Shown here: positions 1 through 6,723 of the stretch, in pieces
Layout of the letters: every line of letters begins with the position of its first letter
Numbering within the stretch: position 1 is the stretch's first letter
Assembly: GCF_002022275.1 (NCBI RefSeq)
Contig: NZ_MSDF01000021.1
Span: forward strand, 132,668 to 196,667
Source: Pseudomonas fluorescens
GTDB taxonomy: Bacteria; Pseudomonadota; Gammaproteobacteria; Pseudomonadales; Pseudomonadaceae
Length of the DNA stretch: 64,000 bases
Direction: 5' to 3'
The notes under the pieces: generated by a model
Seen by the model: the letters and a program-made list of their open reading frames with translations, nothing else
What the model was told of the DNA's origin: nothing
Database searches by the model: none
Made by a program: the position numbers and the translations under genes

Positions 1-398
1 CGGTGCTGGCCCAGCGCGCATTGCGTGAACACGGCGCCTCGCAGGTGGCGGCGGCTATCGATGCGCGCATGGATGAAGTCTATTGGGGCTGCTACCGCGA
101 AACTGCCGGCGAAATGCGCCTGGTGGGGGTGGAAGCGGTACAGCCGCCGGAATCTTCCGTGCTGCCCGAGGACGCCAGCGGTGACTGGTTCGGTGCCGGC
201 ACTGGTTGGGGTTACGGCGAGCGCATTGGCGTGAAACCGACCGCTCAGGACGCCGCAATGTTGCCTCACGCTAAAGACCTGCTGACGCTGGCACGCTTCG
301 CGTTCGAGCGGGGTGAAGCCATTCCGGCGGATCAGGCTGCACCGGTGTACCTGCGTGACAAAGTGGCGCAAACCAAGGCTGAACGCGGGATTATTTGA
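1..398 (+). CDS. tsaB: TsaB, tRNA threonylcarbamoyladenosine biosynthesis protein (3' part only)
   Basis: This is the C-terminal part of TsaB (YeaZ), the non-catalytic partner of TsaD in the complex that puts threonylcarbamoyl on A37 of ANN-decoding tRNAs. The reading frame is open from the first base and ends in TGA at 396-398; the true start lies outside the window. The segment with IDARMDEVYWGCY and the C-terminal APVYLRDKVAQTK match the family as I know it. The GTG at position 3 is an internal codon, not the start. Identification rests on these family-typical segments; the N-terminal ATPase-like fold cannot be checked here. Confidence 0.9.
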   Translation, partial: VLAQRALREHGASQVAAAIDARMDEVYWGCYRETAGEMRLVGVEAVQPPESSVLPEDASGDWFGAGTGWGYGERIGVKPTAQDAAMLPHAKDLLTLARFAFERGEAIPADQAAPVYLRDKVAQTKAERGII

Positions 399-446
399 CG
401 TCAAAAATGATGGCAATTTGGGGTAAAAACCTCCAATCGTCAGAAT

Positions 447-474
447 TTGACCCTGTTTTTAAACCTTTTACAAA
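447..474 (+). promoter_or_regulatory. possible sigma-70 promoter for the 559 gene
   Basis: TTGACC (447-452) and TACAAA (469-474) are separated by 16 bases, a fair -35/-10 pair in the 160-base AT-richer gap after tsaB. It would give a leader of about 75 bases before the ATG at 559. No clear terminator for tsaB was seen in the gap. This is pattern matching only. Confidence 0.35.
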
Positions 475-558
475 TTATGTGTTCTAGTTATCACCAGAGC
501 ATTTGCGCGCAACGGATCGCGCCACTAAAATGCCATCACTGATACCGAGTTCGCGTCC

Positions 559-849
559 ATGCGTATAGACGGCTTTTCCTCACAGTCCTACCCCATCAAG
601 CGTAAGCCGCGTAAGGCTAACGTCACGGTAGACGATTCGGTCGAGGATTCGCCGGACTTCATCGAAGTCCAGTCTGAGGCTCACGCCAACACGCAAGCGC
701 GCACCGGCGGTCTTCCCGCCCGTCAGCAAGACATGGTCTTCCCCCGCTCCATGAGCAAAAGCGTCGCCACCGCCCTGGCCAGCTACCTGACCACCGCCGG
801 CTTTGTCGAATGGGATATGGAAGTGCTGGGTCTCGACATCCACATCTGA
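559..849 (+). CDS. conserved small protein of unknown function (96 aa)
   Basis: I do not recognise a named domain. The first half is basic and then acidic (KRKPRKANV, then DDSVEDSPDF) and looks disordered; the second half, from about residue 48, looks folded and ends in an amphipathic stretch (FVEWDMEVLGLDIHI). There is no signal peptide or membrane segment, so it is probably cytoplasmic. Its TGA overlaps the ATG of the DUF72 gene by one base (TGATG at 847-851), so the two are likely translated together. A small unknown gene sits at about this place next to tsaB in other pseudomonads (from memory). Coding status is supported by the overlap and the codon use. Confidence 0.7.
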   Translation: MRIDGFSSQSYPIKRKPRKANVTVDDSVEDSPDFIEVQSEAHANTQARTGGLPARQQDMVFPRSMSKSVATALASYLTTAGFVEWDMEVLGLDIHI

Positions 850-1709
850 TGCGCCTGCCTTACTTTATCGGTTGCCCGTCCTGGAGTGAAAACGCCTGGC
901 GCGAGTACCTGTATCCGGCTGACGCGCGCTCCAGCGATTACCTCTCGCTGTATTCCCAGGTCTTCAACGCCGTTGAAGGCAACACCACGTTTTATGCCCG
1001 ACCCTCGGCCGCCACCGTGCAGCGCTGGGCCGAAGTCATGCCTGAAGACTTTCGCTTCACCGCCAAATTCCCCGGGGACATCAGCCACGGCGGTGACCTG
1101 CGCGAGCAACTGCCGGCCGCCGAAAGTTTTGTCGGCTTGATGAGCCCACTGGGTGAGCGCGTTTCGCCCATGTGGCTGCAACTGTCGGCGAAATTTTCGC
1201 CGCAACGCCTCGGCGAGCTGGCCGGTTTTATTGATGGCCTTGAACGCCCGATGGCGGTGGAAGTGCGCCACCCGGAGTTCTTCGCCAAAGGCGATGCCGA
1301 GCGCACGCTTAACCGTCTGTTGCGTGACCGTGGCGTCGAACGTATCTGCCTCGACCCGCGCGCGCTGTTCAGTTGCACCTCCACCTCGGCGGCCGTGCTG
1401 CATGCGCAATCGAAAAAACCCAAGGTGCCGCCGCGTCCTGCTGCGTTGACTCAGTTTCCTCAAGTGCGATTTATTGGCCATCCCGAACTGGAAGCCAATG
1501 ACCCGTTCCTGATCCCCTGGGTCGAGAAAATCGCCAGCTGGATCGAAGAGGGGCGCACGCCCTACGTCTTTCTGCACACCTCGGACAACCGCCTCGCAGC
1601 GCAACTGGCGCTGCGCTTTCACGCCAAACTGATGGCGCGCCTGCCCGGTTTACCGGCGCTGCCGACCTTGCATCGAGAACCCGAAGCGGAGCAACTGGGG
1701 TTACTCTAA
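849..1709 (+). CDS. DUF72 family protein (YecE-like)
   Basis: 286-residue protein of the DUF72/YecE family, a TIM-barrel-like fold of unknown biochemical role. The N-terminus has the family's GCPSWSENAWREYLYP segment and the next strand carries VEGNTTFYA; the family-typical MAVEVRHPEFF and FLHTSDN segments follow. An upstream in-frame GTG at 810 would extend it, but the ATG at 849, overlapping the preceding stop codon, begins right at the conserved N-terminus (MRLPYFIGCPSW) and is preferred. Length is within the usual 240-300 residues. It is probably cotranscribed with the 96-residue protein upstream. No function can be assigned from sequence. Confidence 0.88.
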   Translation: MRLPYFIGCPSWSENAWREYLYPADARSSDYLSLYSQVFNAVEGNTTFYARPSAATVQRWAEVMPEDFRFTAKFPGDISHGGDLREQLPAAESFVGLMSPLGERVSPMWLQLSAKFSPQRLGELAGFIDGLERPMAVEVRHPEFFAKGDAERTLNRLLRDRGVERICLDPRALFSCTSTSAAVLHAQSKKPKVPPRPAALTQFPQVRFIGHPELEANDPFLIPWVEKIASWIEEGRTPYVFLHTSDNRLAAQLALRFHAKLMARLPGLPALPTLHREPEAEQLGLL

Positions 1710-1736
1710 GGCTCACTTTCCCGCCAGGAGCCCGTC

Positions 1737-2564
1737 ATGGATGCCCAAACCCTTCGCGCCGAAACCTTCAAGGCCTTGCATGAGCGCGATCGCGCGTTCG
1801 TGATGCCCAACCCCTGGGACGCCGGCTCTGCCGTGATGCTCGCCAGCCTGGGTTTTGAGGCGCTGGCCACCACCAGCGCAGGCTTTGCTTTCAGCCTGGC
1901 GCGGCCGGATGCGGAAGGGGCGTTGTCGCTGGAAGATACGCTGGGTAACGCATCAGCGATTGTCCGCGCCACCGCATTGCCGGTGGCGGCAGACTTGGAA
2001 AACGGCTTCAGCGACACGCCGCACGGTTGCGCCCAGACCCTTCTGCGCGCCGCCGCCACCGGCATCGTTGGCGGCTCAATCGAAGATGCCACGGGCGTTG
2101 CTGCCGACCCGATCTATCCCTCCGACCTGTCCGTCGAACGCGTGGAAGCCGCCGTTGCCGCTGCACGCAGCTTGCCGTTCCCTTTCACCCTGACGGCCCG
2201 CGCGGAAAACCTCCTGCATGGCCGCCTGGATTTGCCTGACACCATCCGCCGCCTGCAGGCTTACGCCGAAGCGGGCGCCGACGTGCTGTATGCGCCGGGG
2301 CTGCGTAACGCTGAAGAAGTGCTGGCGGTGGTCAAGGCGGTCGCGCCCAAGCCCGTGAACGTGTTGATGTCCGGCGGCTTGAACCTCAGCGTGGCGCAAC
2401 TGAGCGAGATGGGCGTGCGCCGCATCAGCGTCGGCTCGGCCATGGCGCTGGCGGCGTATGGTGAGTTCTATCGGGCGGCGCAGGAGGTCTATGAATTGGG
2501 CACGTTCACGTTTACCGAACGCAAGATGCCGTTCAGCCAGGCCAACGCATTTTTCAAGGGCTGA
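1737..2564 (+). CDS. isocitrate lyase/PEP mutase superfamily protein
   Basis: 275-residue single-domain TIM barrel of the isocitrate lyase/phosphoenolpyruvate mutase superfamily, whose members make or break C-C or C-P bonds next to a carboxylate using Mg2+. Visible landmarks are PNPWDAGSA (25-32), the metal-site strand ADLENGF (85-91) and GGSIEDATG (112-120). The KKCGH signature of true isocitrate and methylisocitrate lyases is absent, so substrate cannot be inferred; oxaloacetate decarboxylase-like or hydrolase activity is possible. It starts 28 bases after the DUF72 gene and the extensin-like gene follows after 3 bases, suggesting one transcript. The ATG is preceded by a GGAG-like site. Confidence 0.85.
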   Translation: MDAQTLRAETFKALHERDRAFVMPNPWDAGSAVMLASLGFEALATTSAGFAFSLARPDAEGALSLEDTLGNASAIVRATALPVAADLENGFSDTPHGCAQTLLRAAATGIVGGSIEDATGVAADPIYPSDLSVERVEAAVAAARSLPFPFTLTARAENLLHGRLDLPDTIRRLQAYAEAGADVLYAPGLRNAEEVLAVVKAVAPKPVNVLMSGGLNLSVAQLSEMGVRRISVGSAMALAAYGEFYRAAQEVYELGTFTFTERKMPFSQANAFFKG

Positions 2565-2567
2565 GGC

Positions 2568-3266
2568 GTGCGCTTTATCAACCTAGTGGGCATGCTGCTG
2601 TTGCTGGCCGGAGCATTCGTCGTGGGCGTGTGGCGTGGCTGGGTGCCGCTGCCGACTGCGTGGAACCCTTGGGCACCGCTGGATGTGCGCGCCAGCCCGA
2701 ACCTGCTGACGCGTTTCAAGCTCAGCCGGCTGCAGGATGATCCGGCGCTGTGCGACCAAGTGCTGAAAACCTCCGGTTTGCGCGTCAGCCATCAAGCGGA
2801 TACGCCGGTCGACGTGGCGTGCCCGCTGAGCAATATTTTGCGCGTGCAGGGTGCAGACGCGGCCCTGAGCAGCAGCTTTCTTGCCAGTTGCCCACTCGCC
2901 GTAGCGTTTGCCCTGTTCGAGCGCCACAGCCTTCAGCCGGCGGCGCAGGCGGTGTTTGGCCAGGCAGTGACGCGGGTTGATCACTTGGGCAGCTTTGCCT
3001 GTCGCACTGTCTACAACCGCGCCGACGGGCGACTCAGCGAACATGCGTCGGCCAATGCCCTGGATATCGCCGGCTTTCGGCTCGCGGATGGACGCAGCAT
3101 CAGCGTGCTCAAGGACTGGCCGGGGGAGGGGGATAACGCACGCTTTTTGCGACAAGTGCGTGATGGCGCCTGCGAGGATTTCAACGTGGTGTTGAGCCCG
3201 GATTACAACGCTGCCCATCGCAACCATTTCCATCTGGACATGGGACGTTGGGGGGTGTGTCGCTGA
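2568..3266 (+). CDS. extensin-like C-terminal domain protein, membrane-anchored
   Basis: 232-residue protein with one N-terminal membrane segment (about residues 4-22) and a periplasmic domain matching the bacterial extensin-like C-terminal family. That family is related to zinc D-Ala-D-Ala peptidases. Characteristic parts are the SEHASANALDIAGF stretch (His and Asp in the metal-site arrangement) and the C-terminal NHFHLDMGRWGVCR with HFH. Several cysteines (ALCDQ, VACPL, SCPLA, FACRT, GACEDF, GVCR) suggest disulfides in the periplasm. The start is GTG at 2568, three bases after the upstream stop and preceded by AGGG. The role is probably in the cell wall; peptidase activity is inferred, not shown. 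Confidence 0.8.
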   Translation: MRFINLVGMLLLLAGAFVVGVWRGWVPLPTAWNPWAPLDVRASPNLLTRFKLSRLQDDPALCDQVLKTSGLRVSHQADTPVDVACPLSNILRVQGADAALSSSFLASCPLAVAFALFERHSLQPAAQAVFGQAVTRVDHLGSFACRTVYNRADGRLSEHASANALDIAGFRLADGRSISVLKDWPGEGDNARFLRQVRDGACEDFNVVLSPDYNAAHRNHFHLDMGRWGVCR

Positions 3267-3269
3267 GGC

Positions 3270-3890
3270 TCAGGCGGCCAGGCGCAGGTTGTTGATGATC
3301 AGCGGGCGTGCCCAGTGGTAGTCGAAGTCCAACGCCTTTTGTTGCGCCGCCAGTTCTTCGGTCGGGTAAGGCACCGCGGCGGGTGGCAGCAGGTCCAGTT
3401 CGAATTCGGCAATCGGCAGGTGCAGCGGGCGTGGTTCCGGCGCAGGGCCAGGCTCGGGCAACGGTTGGCCGGCCGTCAGCACGAGCGGGCGTACCCAACC
3501 GCTTTCGAAATTCTGCTGGCGCTGTTGAGCGACGATTTCGTCCGGCGGGAAAGGTGTGGCGGGTGGTGGCAGTAACTCGGTCTCGAATTCGGCGATCGGC
3601 AGGAACAGCGGCTCGGGTGGCGCGATTTCGGTGTCTTTCACGTCGCACTGACGTTGAGTGAGGATTTGCGACAGCAGGTCGGCGCCTTCGCTGGGTTCCA
3701 CCGCCGGGTCCCTCGGCGCTGGCGCCTTGGCGGCGAGCGCGTCCGGCGTATCGCCGAGTTGCTCGGCCAACGCACGGGCGAAGAAGTCCTGCCACACATG
3801 ACTCACCCCGGCCAGCGCTTGAGTATTGCGCAGGCCGTAGTGGTTGTGGGTCGGCAGTACACCGATGGTTAGGGGAAGAATGTCTGACAT
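3270..3890 (-). CDS. unknown protein with a duplicated 45-residue module (206 aa)
   Basis: I do not recognise this family. The frame stays open upstream, but the ATG at 3888-3890 (MSDILPLTIG) is the natural start, as further extension runs into the region upstream of rsmJ. The N-terminal 50 residues look globular (YGLRNTQALAGVSHVWQDFF). A Pro/Ala-rich linker leads to two similar modules at residues 94-138 and 155-199, both with LPIAEFE, LLPP, a Pro-rich turn, AQQ and W-x-RPL; 25 of 45 positions are identical. There is no signal peptide or membrane segment. It is divergent from rsmJ and convergent with the extensin-like gene. The same neighbourhood in P. aeruginosa also has an unknown gene next to rsmJ (from memory). 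Confidence 0.7.
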   Translation of the reverse strand: MSDILPLTIGVLPTHNHYGLRNTQALAGVSHVWQDFFARALAEQLGDTPDALAAKAPAPRDPAVEPSEGADLLSQILTQRQCDVKDTEIAPPEPLFLPIAEFETELLPPPATPFPPDEIVAQQRQQNFESGWVRPLVLTAGQPLPEPGPAPEPRPLHLPIAEFELDLLPPAAVPYPTEELAAQQKALDFDYHWARPLIINNLRLAA

Positions 3891-3986
3891 TTTTCTCGGT
3901 CGACGCTCAGCTCTGGCAAAATACCTGACTGTTGTTTTTATCGGCCGCTGTTTGCCGATCCTTAATATTTTTGAGCGTAGCGATTG

Positions 3987-4769
3987 ATGAGCGAACAACC
4001 AGCGGCCAGCCGCATTCGGGTCGAGGCTTTGGCCGAAGGTTTCCAGGCGCGCGCCGAGCAATGGGCGGCGCAGCTTGAACTGCCTTTGCAACTGGATGAG
4101 GCGGACTTTTCCCTGCAAGTCGGGGAGCAAGGCCTACAGCTGCAACAGCTCGGGCCTGACGCGCCAGGGCCGGTGCGCGTGGACTTCGTTGAAGGCGGCG
4201 CGGCGCACCGGCGGTTATACGGCGGGGGCAGCGGGCAGATGATCGCCAAGGCGGTCGGCATCGCTCAGGGCGTACGCCCGCGAGTGCTGGATGCCACGGC
4301 CGGGTTGGGTAAGGACGCGTTTGTGCTGGCCAGCCTGGGCTGCGAGATGAGCCTGATCGAGCGCCAACCGCTGATCGGCGCCTTGCTCGAAGATGGCCTG
4401 GCGCGCGGCGCGGAGGATTTTGAAGTGGCGCCGATCGTGGCGCGGATGAAGCTGCTCAAGGGTAATTCCATCGACGTGATGCTCAATTGGGAAGGCGAGC
4501 CGCCCCAGGTGATCTACCTCGATCCGATGTTCCCGCACCGTGAGAAAACGGCGCTGGTGAAGAAGGAAATGCGCCTGTTTCGGCCACTGGTGGGCGATGA
4601 TCCGGATGCACCGGCGTTGCTGGCGGCGGCGTTGGCGTTGGCCAGTCATCGAGTGGTGGTGAAGAGGCCGCGCAAGGCGCCGTGTATTGAAGGGCCCAAG
4701 CCGAGCCATGCGCTGGATGGCAAGTCCAGCCGGTATGACATCTATCCCAAGAAAGCGCTTAAATCTTGA
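3987..4769 (+). CDS. rsmJ: RsmJ, 16S rRNA (guanine-1516-N2)-methyltransferase
   Basis: 260-residue S-adenosylmethionine-dependent methyltransferase that modifies G1516 of 16S rRNA. The SAM-binding motif is VLDATAGLGKDAFVLASLGC followed by the acidic strand end LIERQP; the catalytic-type loop is VIYLDPMFPHR, characteristic of the RsmJ/YhiQ family. The ATG at 3987 is chosen over a TTG codon three bases earlier. It is transcribed divergently from the duplicated-module protein and convergently with the TetR gene, with a REP doublet between. Single-copy housekeeping gene of usual length. Confidence 0.93.
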   Translation: MSEQPAASRIRVEALAEGFQARAEQWAAQLELPLQLDEADFSLQVGEQGLQLQQLGPDAPGPVRVDFVEGGAAHRRLYGGGSGQMIAKAVGIAQGVRPRVLDATAGLGKDAFVLASLGCEMSLIERQPLIGALLEDGLARGAEDFEVAPIVARMKLLKGNSIDVMLNWEGEPPQVIYLDPMFPHREKTALVKKEMRLFRPLVGDDPDAPALLAAALALASHRVVVKRPRKAPCIEGPKPSHALDGKSSRYDIYPKKALKS

Positions 4770-4775
4770 GGGCCC

Positions 4776-4860
4776 CATCGCGGGCAAGCCCGGCTCCCAC
4801 ATTTGACCGCATTCCAGGCTGAGAACGCGGTCACCCGTGGGAGCTGGCTTGCCTGCGATG
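4776..4860. repeat. REP doublet, reverse-then-forward arrangement
   Basis: Two REP palindromes bound this 85-base element: a reverse copy at 4776-4800 (with changes, cgggcaagcccggctcccac) and a forward copy at 4837-4860 (gtgggagctggcttgcctgc, then gatg). It lies between the convergent 3' ends of rsmJ and the TetR gene. The order of the copies (reverse, then forward) is the opposite of most copies in this window and is shared only with the copy at 57427. REP doublets are non-autonomous elements mobilised by RAYT transposases encoded elsewhere; none is in this window. Confidence 0.85.
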
Positions 4861-4885
4861 GCGCCAGTTCAGGCACAGCAAGGCT

Positions 4886-5521
4886 TCAGGGCCGATAAGC
4901 CCGCATAAACAACCCCACCACCTCTTGCACATGCGCCTCAGCCGCTTCCTCGCTCAACTGCCCGCCGCAGCCATACAGCAAACAGAAATTCGCCGTGCCC
5001 TTGAGCAGGCAAAAAAAGTGCTCAGCCGCCGTCAACGGTTTGTCGATGCTCAGCGCGCCACTCTCGTCGATCTTGCAAAGCAGGCGCTCCATGCCTTGCA
5101 GCATGCGCATCGGCCCGGCCTCAAAGAAGATCTGTGAGAGTTTCAGGTCCTGATTGCCCGTGGTCATCATCAGGCGATGCAGGTTCACCGACTCTTCGCT
5201 GTTGATCAGCCGATGAAAGCCGCGCGCGATGTTCAGCAGTACGGTTTCCACGGGCATGCCCGCAGGCAGCTCGAAATACATCACCGGCAACTGCTCCTCG
5301 CACTTGGCGACCACGGCCGCGGTGAACAAGGTCTCTTTGTCGGTGAAGTGGCTGTAGACGGTCAATTTCGACACGCCGGCCTCAAGGGCCACGGCATCCA
5401 TGCTGGTGCTGGCGTAGCCATTGCTCAAAAACAGGATTTTCGCTGCTTCGAGGATTGCCTGGCGCTTTGCCATGTCCTTGGGGCGCCCGGGGCTATTGGT
5501 GTTCACAGGATTGTCGGACAT
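4886..5521 (-). CDS. TetR/AcrR family repressor, divergent from an RND efflux operon
   Basis: 211-residue TetR-type regulator. The N-terminal helix-turn-helix spans about residues 39-58 (TSMDAVALEAGVSKLTVYSHF), followed by KETLF; the C-terminal ligand domain resembles the AefR-like type. The frame is open far upstream, but the ATG at 5519-5521 starts just before the DNA-binding domain, and extension would cross the operator region. It faces mexJ across 93 bases that hold inverted repeats, so it very likely represses the pump and itself. By position it corresponds to MexL of P. aeruginosa, but I cannot confirm orthology because PAO1 has two TetR genes there, so no symbol is given. Confidence 0.88.
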   Translation of the reverse strand: MSDNPVNTNSPGRPKDMAKRQAILEAAKILFLSNGYASTSMDAVALEAGVSKLTVYSHFTDKETLFTAAVVAKCEEQLPVMYFELPAGMPVETVLLNIARGFHRLINSEESVNLHRLMMTTGNQDLKLSQIFFEAGPMRMLQGMERLLCKIDESGALSIDKPLTAAEHFFCLLKGTANFCLLYGCGGQLSEEAAEAHVQEVVGLFMRAYRP

Positions 5522-5530
5522 TTTCACCTT

Positions 5531-5580
5531 TAATACTGGACTGGTGAGTTTGGTATTAATAACATACCCGCCAGTATAAT
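5531..5580. promoter_or_regulatory. divergent promoter/operator between tetR and mexJ
   Basis: A perfect TATAAT at 5575-5580 is a good -10 for mexJK, with the weak TTGGTA (5550-5555) as possible -35. Two overlapping inverted repeats cover it: taatac (5531-5536) with gtatta (5553-5558), and atactgg (5533-5539) with ccagtat (5571-5577). The second repeat overlaps the -10, as expected for a TetR-type operator that blocks both divergent promoters. Assignment as the repressor's binding site is inference from position and symmetry. Confidence 0.6.
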
Positions 5581-5614
5581 TATTCCTAGCTTCATTTGCG
5601 AAAGGTCCTTCAGC

Positions 5615-6718
5615 ATGCGCAGCACTTTCCTGCCTCTTGCGTTGCCTGTCAGCCTGATCTTCCTGTTGGCCGCGTGCGGTCATGAAGAAGCGGCCCAACC
5701 CACCATTCGCCCGGCCATGGTGGTGCAACCGCAGCCTTCGGCGCAGGCCATGGACAGTTATCCTGGCGAAGTGCGTGCGCGGTTTGAGCCGGACCTGGCC
5801 TTTCGCATCGGCGGCAAAGTCAGCAAGCGTCTGGTGGAGGAGGGCGAGCGGGTCAAGGCCAACCAACCGCTGGCAGAGCTCGACCCTCAGGATGTGCGCC
5901 TGCAACTGGAAGCCACCCGCGCACAGGTGGCCGCCGCCGAGGCCAACTTGAGCCTGGTACGCGCCGAACGTGACCGCTACAAGACCCTGATGGACCGTCA
6001 GATGGTCAGCCGCTCGCAGTACGACAATTCCGAAAACCTCTACCGATCCGGTGAAGCACGCCTTAAGCAAATCAAGGCTGAGTTCGACGTGTCCAGCAAC
6101 CAGGCCGGTTACGCCGTGTTACGTGCGCCTCAGGACGGTGTGGTGGCCAAACGGGCTGTGGAAGTCGGCCAAGTGGTAGCGGCGGGTCAAACCGTATTCA
6201 CCCTGGCCACCGATGGTGAGCGCGAAGTGCTGATCAGCCTGCCCGAGCAAGGCTTTGGCCGGTTCAAGATCGGTCAGCCGGTGTCGGTTGAATTGTGGAG
6301 CCAGCCGGACCAACGCTTTACCGGGCGCATTCGTGAGTTGTCCCCGGCAGCCGATCCAAAATCACGCACCTTCGCCGCCCGCGTCGCGTTCACCGGCGGC
6401 AAGGTCCCGGCTGAACTGGGCCAGAGTGCCCGCGTTTTCATACAGGCGGATGGCGTGATTCCGCTGTCGGTGCCGCTGTCTGCCCTCACTGCGGAGAATG
6501 GTGCGTCCTACGTCTGGCGCGTACAGCCGGATAACACGCTTAAACGCACGCCGGTGCGTATCGGCGCGTTCGGCGAAAAAACCGTTCCGGTATTGGAAGG
6601 TTTGAGCCCCGACGATTGGGTGATCGCGGCGGGCGTACACGTACTCCATGAGGGCCAGCAAGTGCGCCCGGTGGATCACTCCAACCGAGTGGTCAATCTG
6701 GCGGCGAACAAGGAGTAG
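5615..6718 (+). CDS. mexJ: RND efflux periplasmic adaptor, MexJ-like
   Basis: 367-residue membrane-fusion protein of a resistance-nodulation-division pump. A lipoprotein signal ends in the lipobox FLLAAC with Cys21 as the acylated residue. Then come the barrel-sandwich half (FRIGGKVSKRLVEEGERVKANQPLAEL), an alpha-helical hairpin at about 92-150 (ARAQVAAAEANL, RDRYKTLMDRQMVS), the second lipoyl half (APQDGVVAKRAVEVGQVV) and beta-barrel/membrane-proximal domains. An AAAGG site lies 10 bases before the ATG. It is followed after 5 bases by the transporter gene. No outer-membrane channel gene is present, as in mexJK, which borrows OprM or OpmH. The name rests on family and on synteny with rsmJ and plsB. 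Confidence 0.8.
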   Translation: MRSTFLPLALPVSLIFLLAACGHEEAAQPTIRPAMVVQPQPSAQAMDSYPGEVRARFEPDLAFRIGGKVSKRLVEEGERVKANQPLAELDPQDVRLQLEATRAQVAAAEANLSLVRAERDRYKTLMDRQMVSRSQYDNSENLYRSGEARLKQIKAEFDVSSNQAGYAVLRAPQDGVVAKRAVEVGQVVAAGQTVFTLATDGEREVLISLPEQGFGRFKIGQPVSVELWSQPDQRFTGRIRELSPAADPKSRTFAARVAFTGGKVPAELGQSARVFIQADGVIPLSVPLSALTAENGASYVWRVQPDNTLKRTPVRIGAFGEKTVPVLEGLSPDDWVIAAGVHVLHEGQQVRPVDHSNRVVNLAANKE

Positions 6719-6723
6719 TCCCC

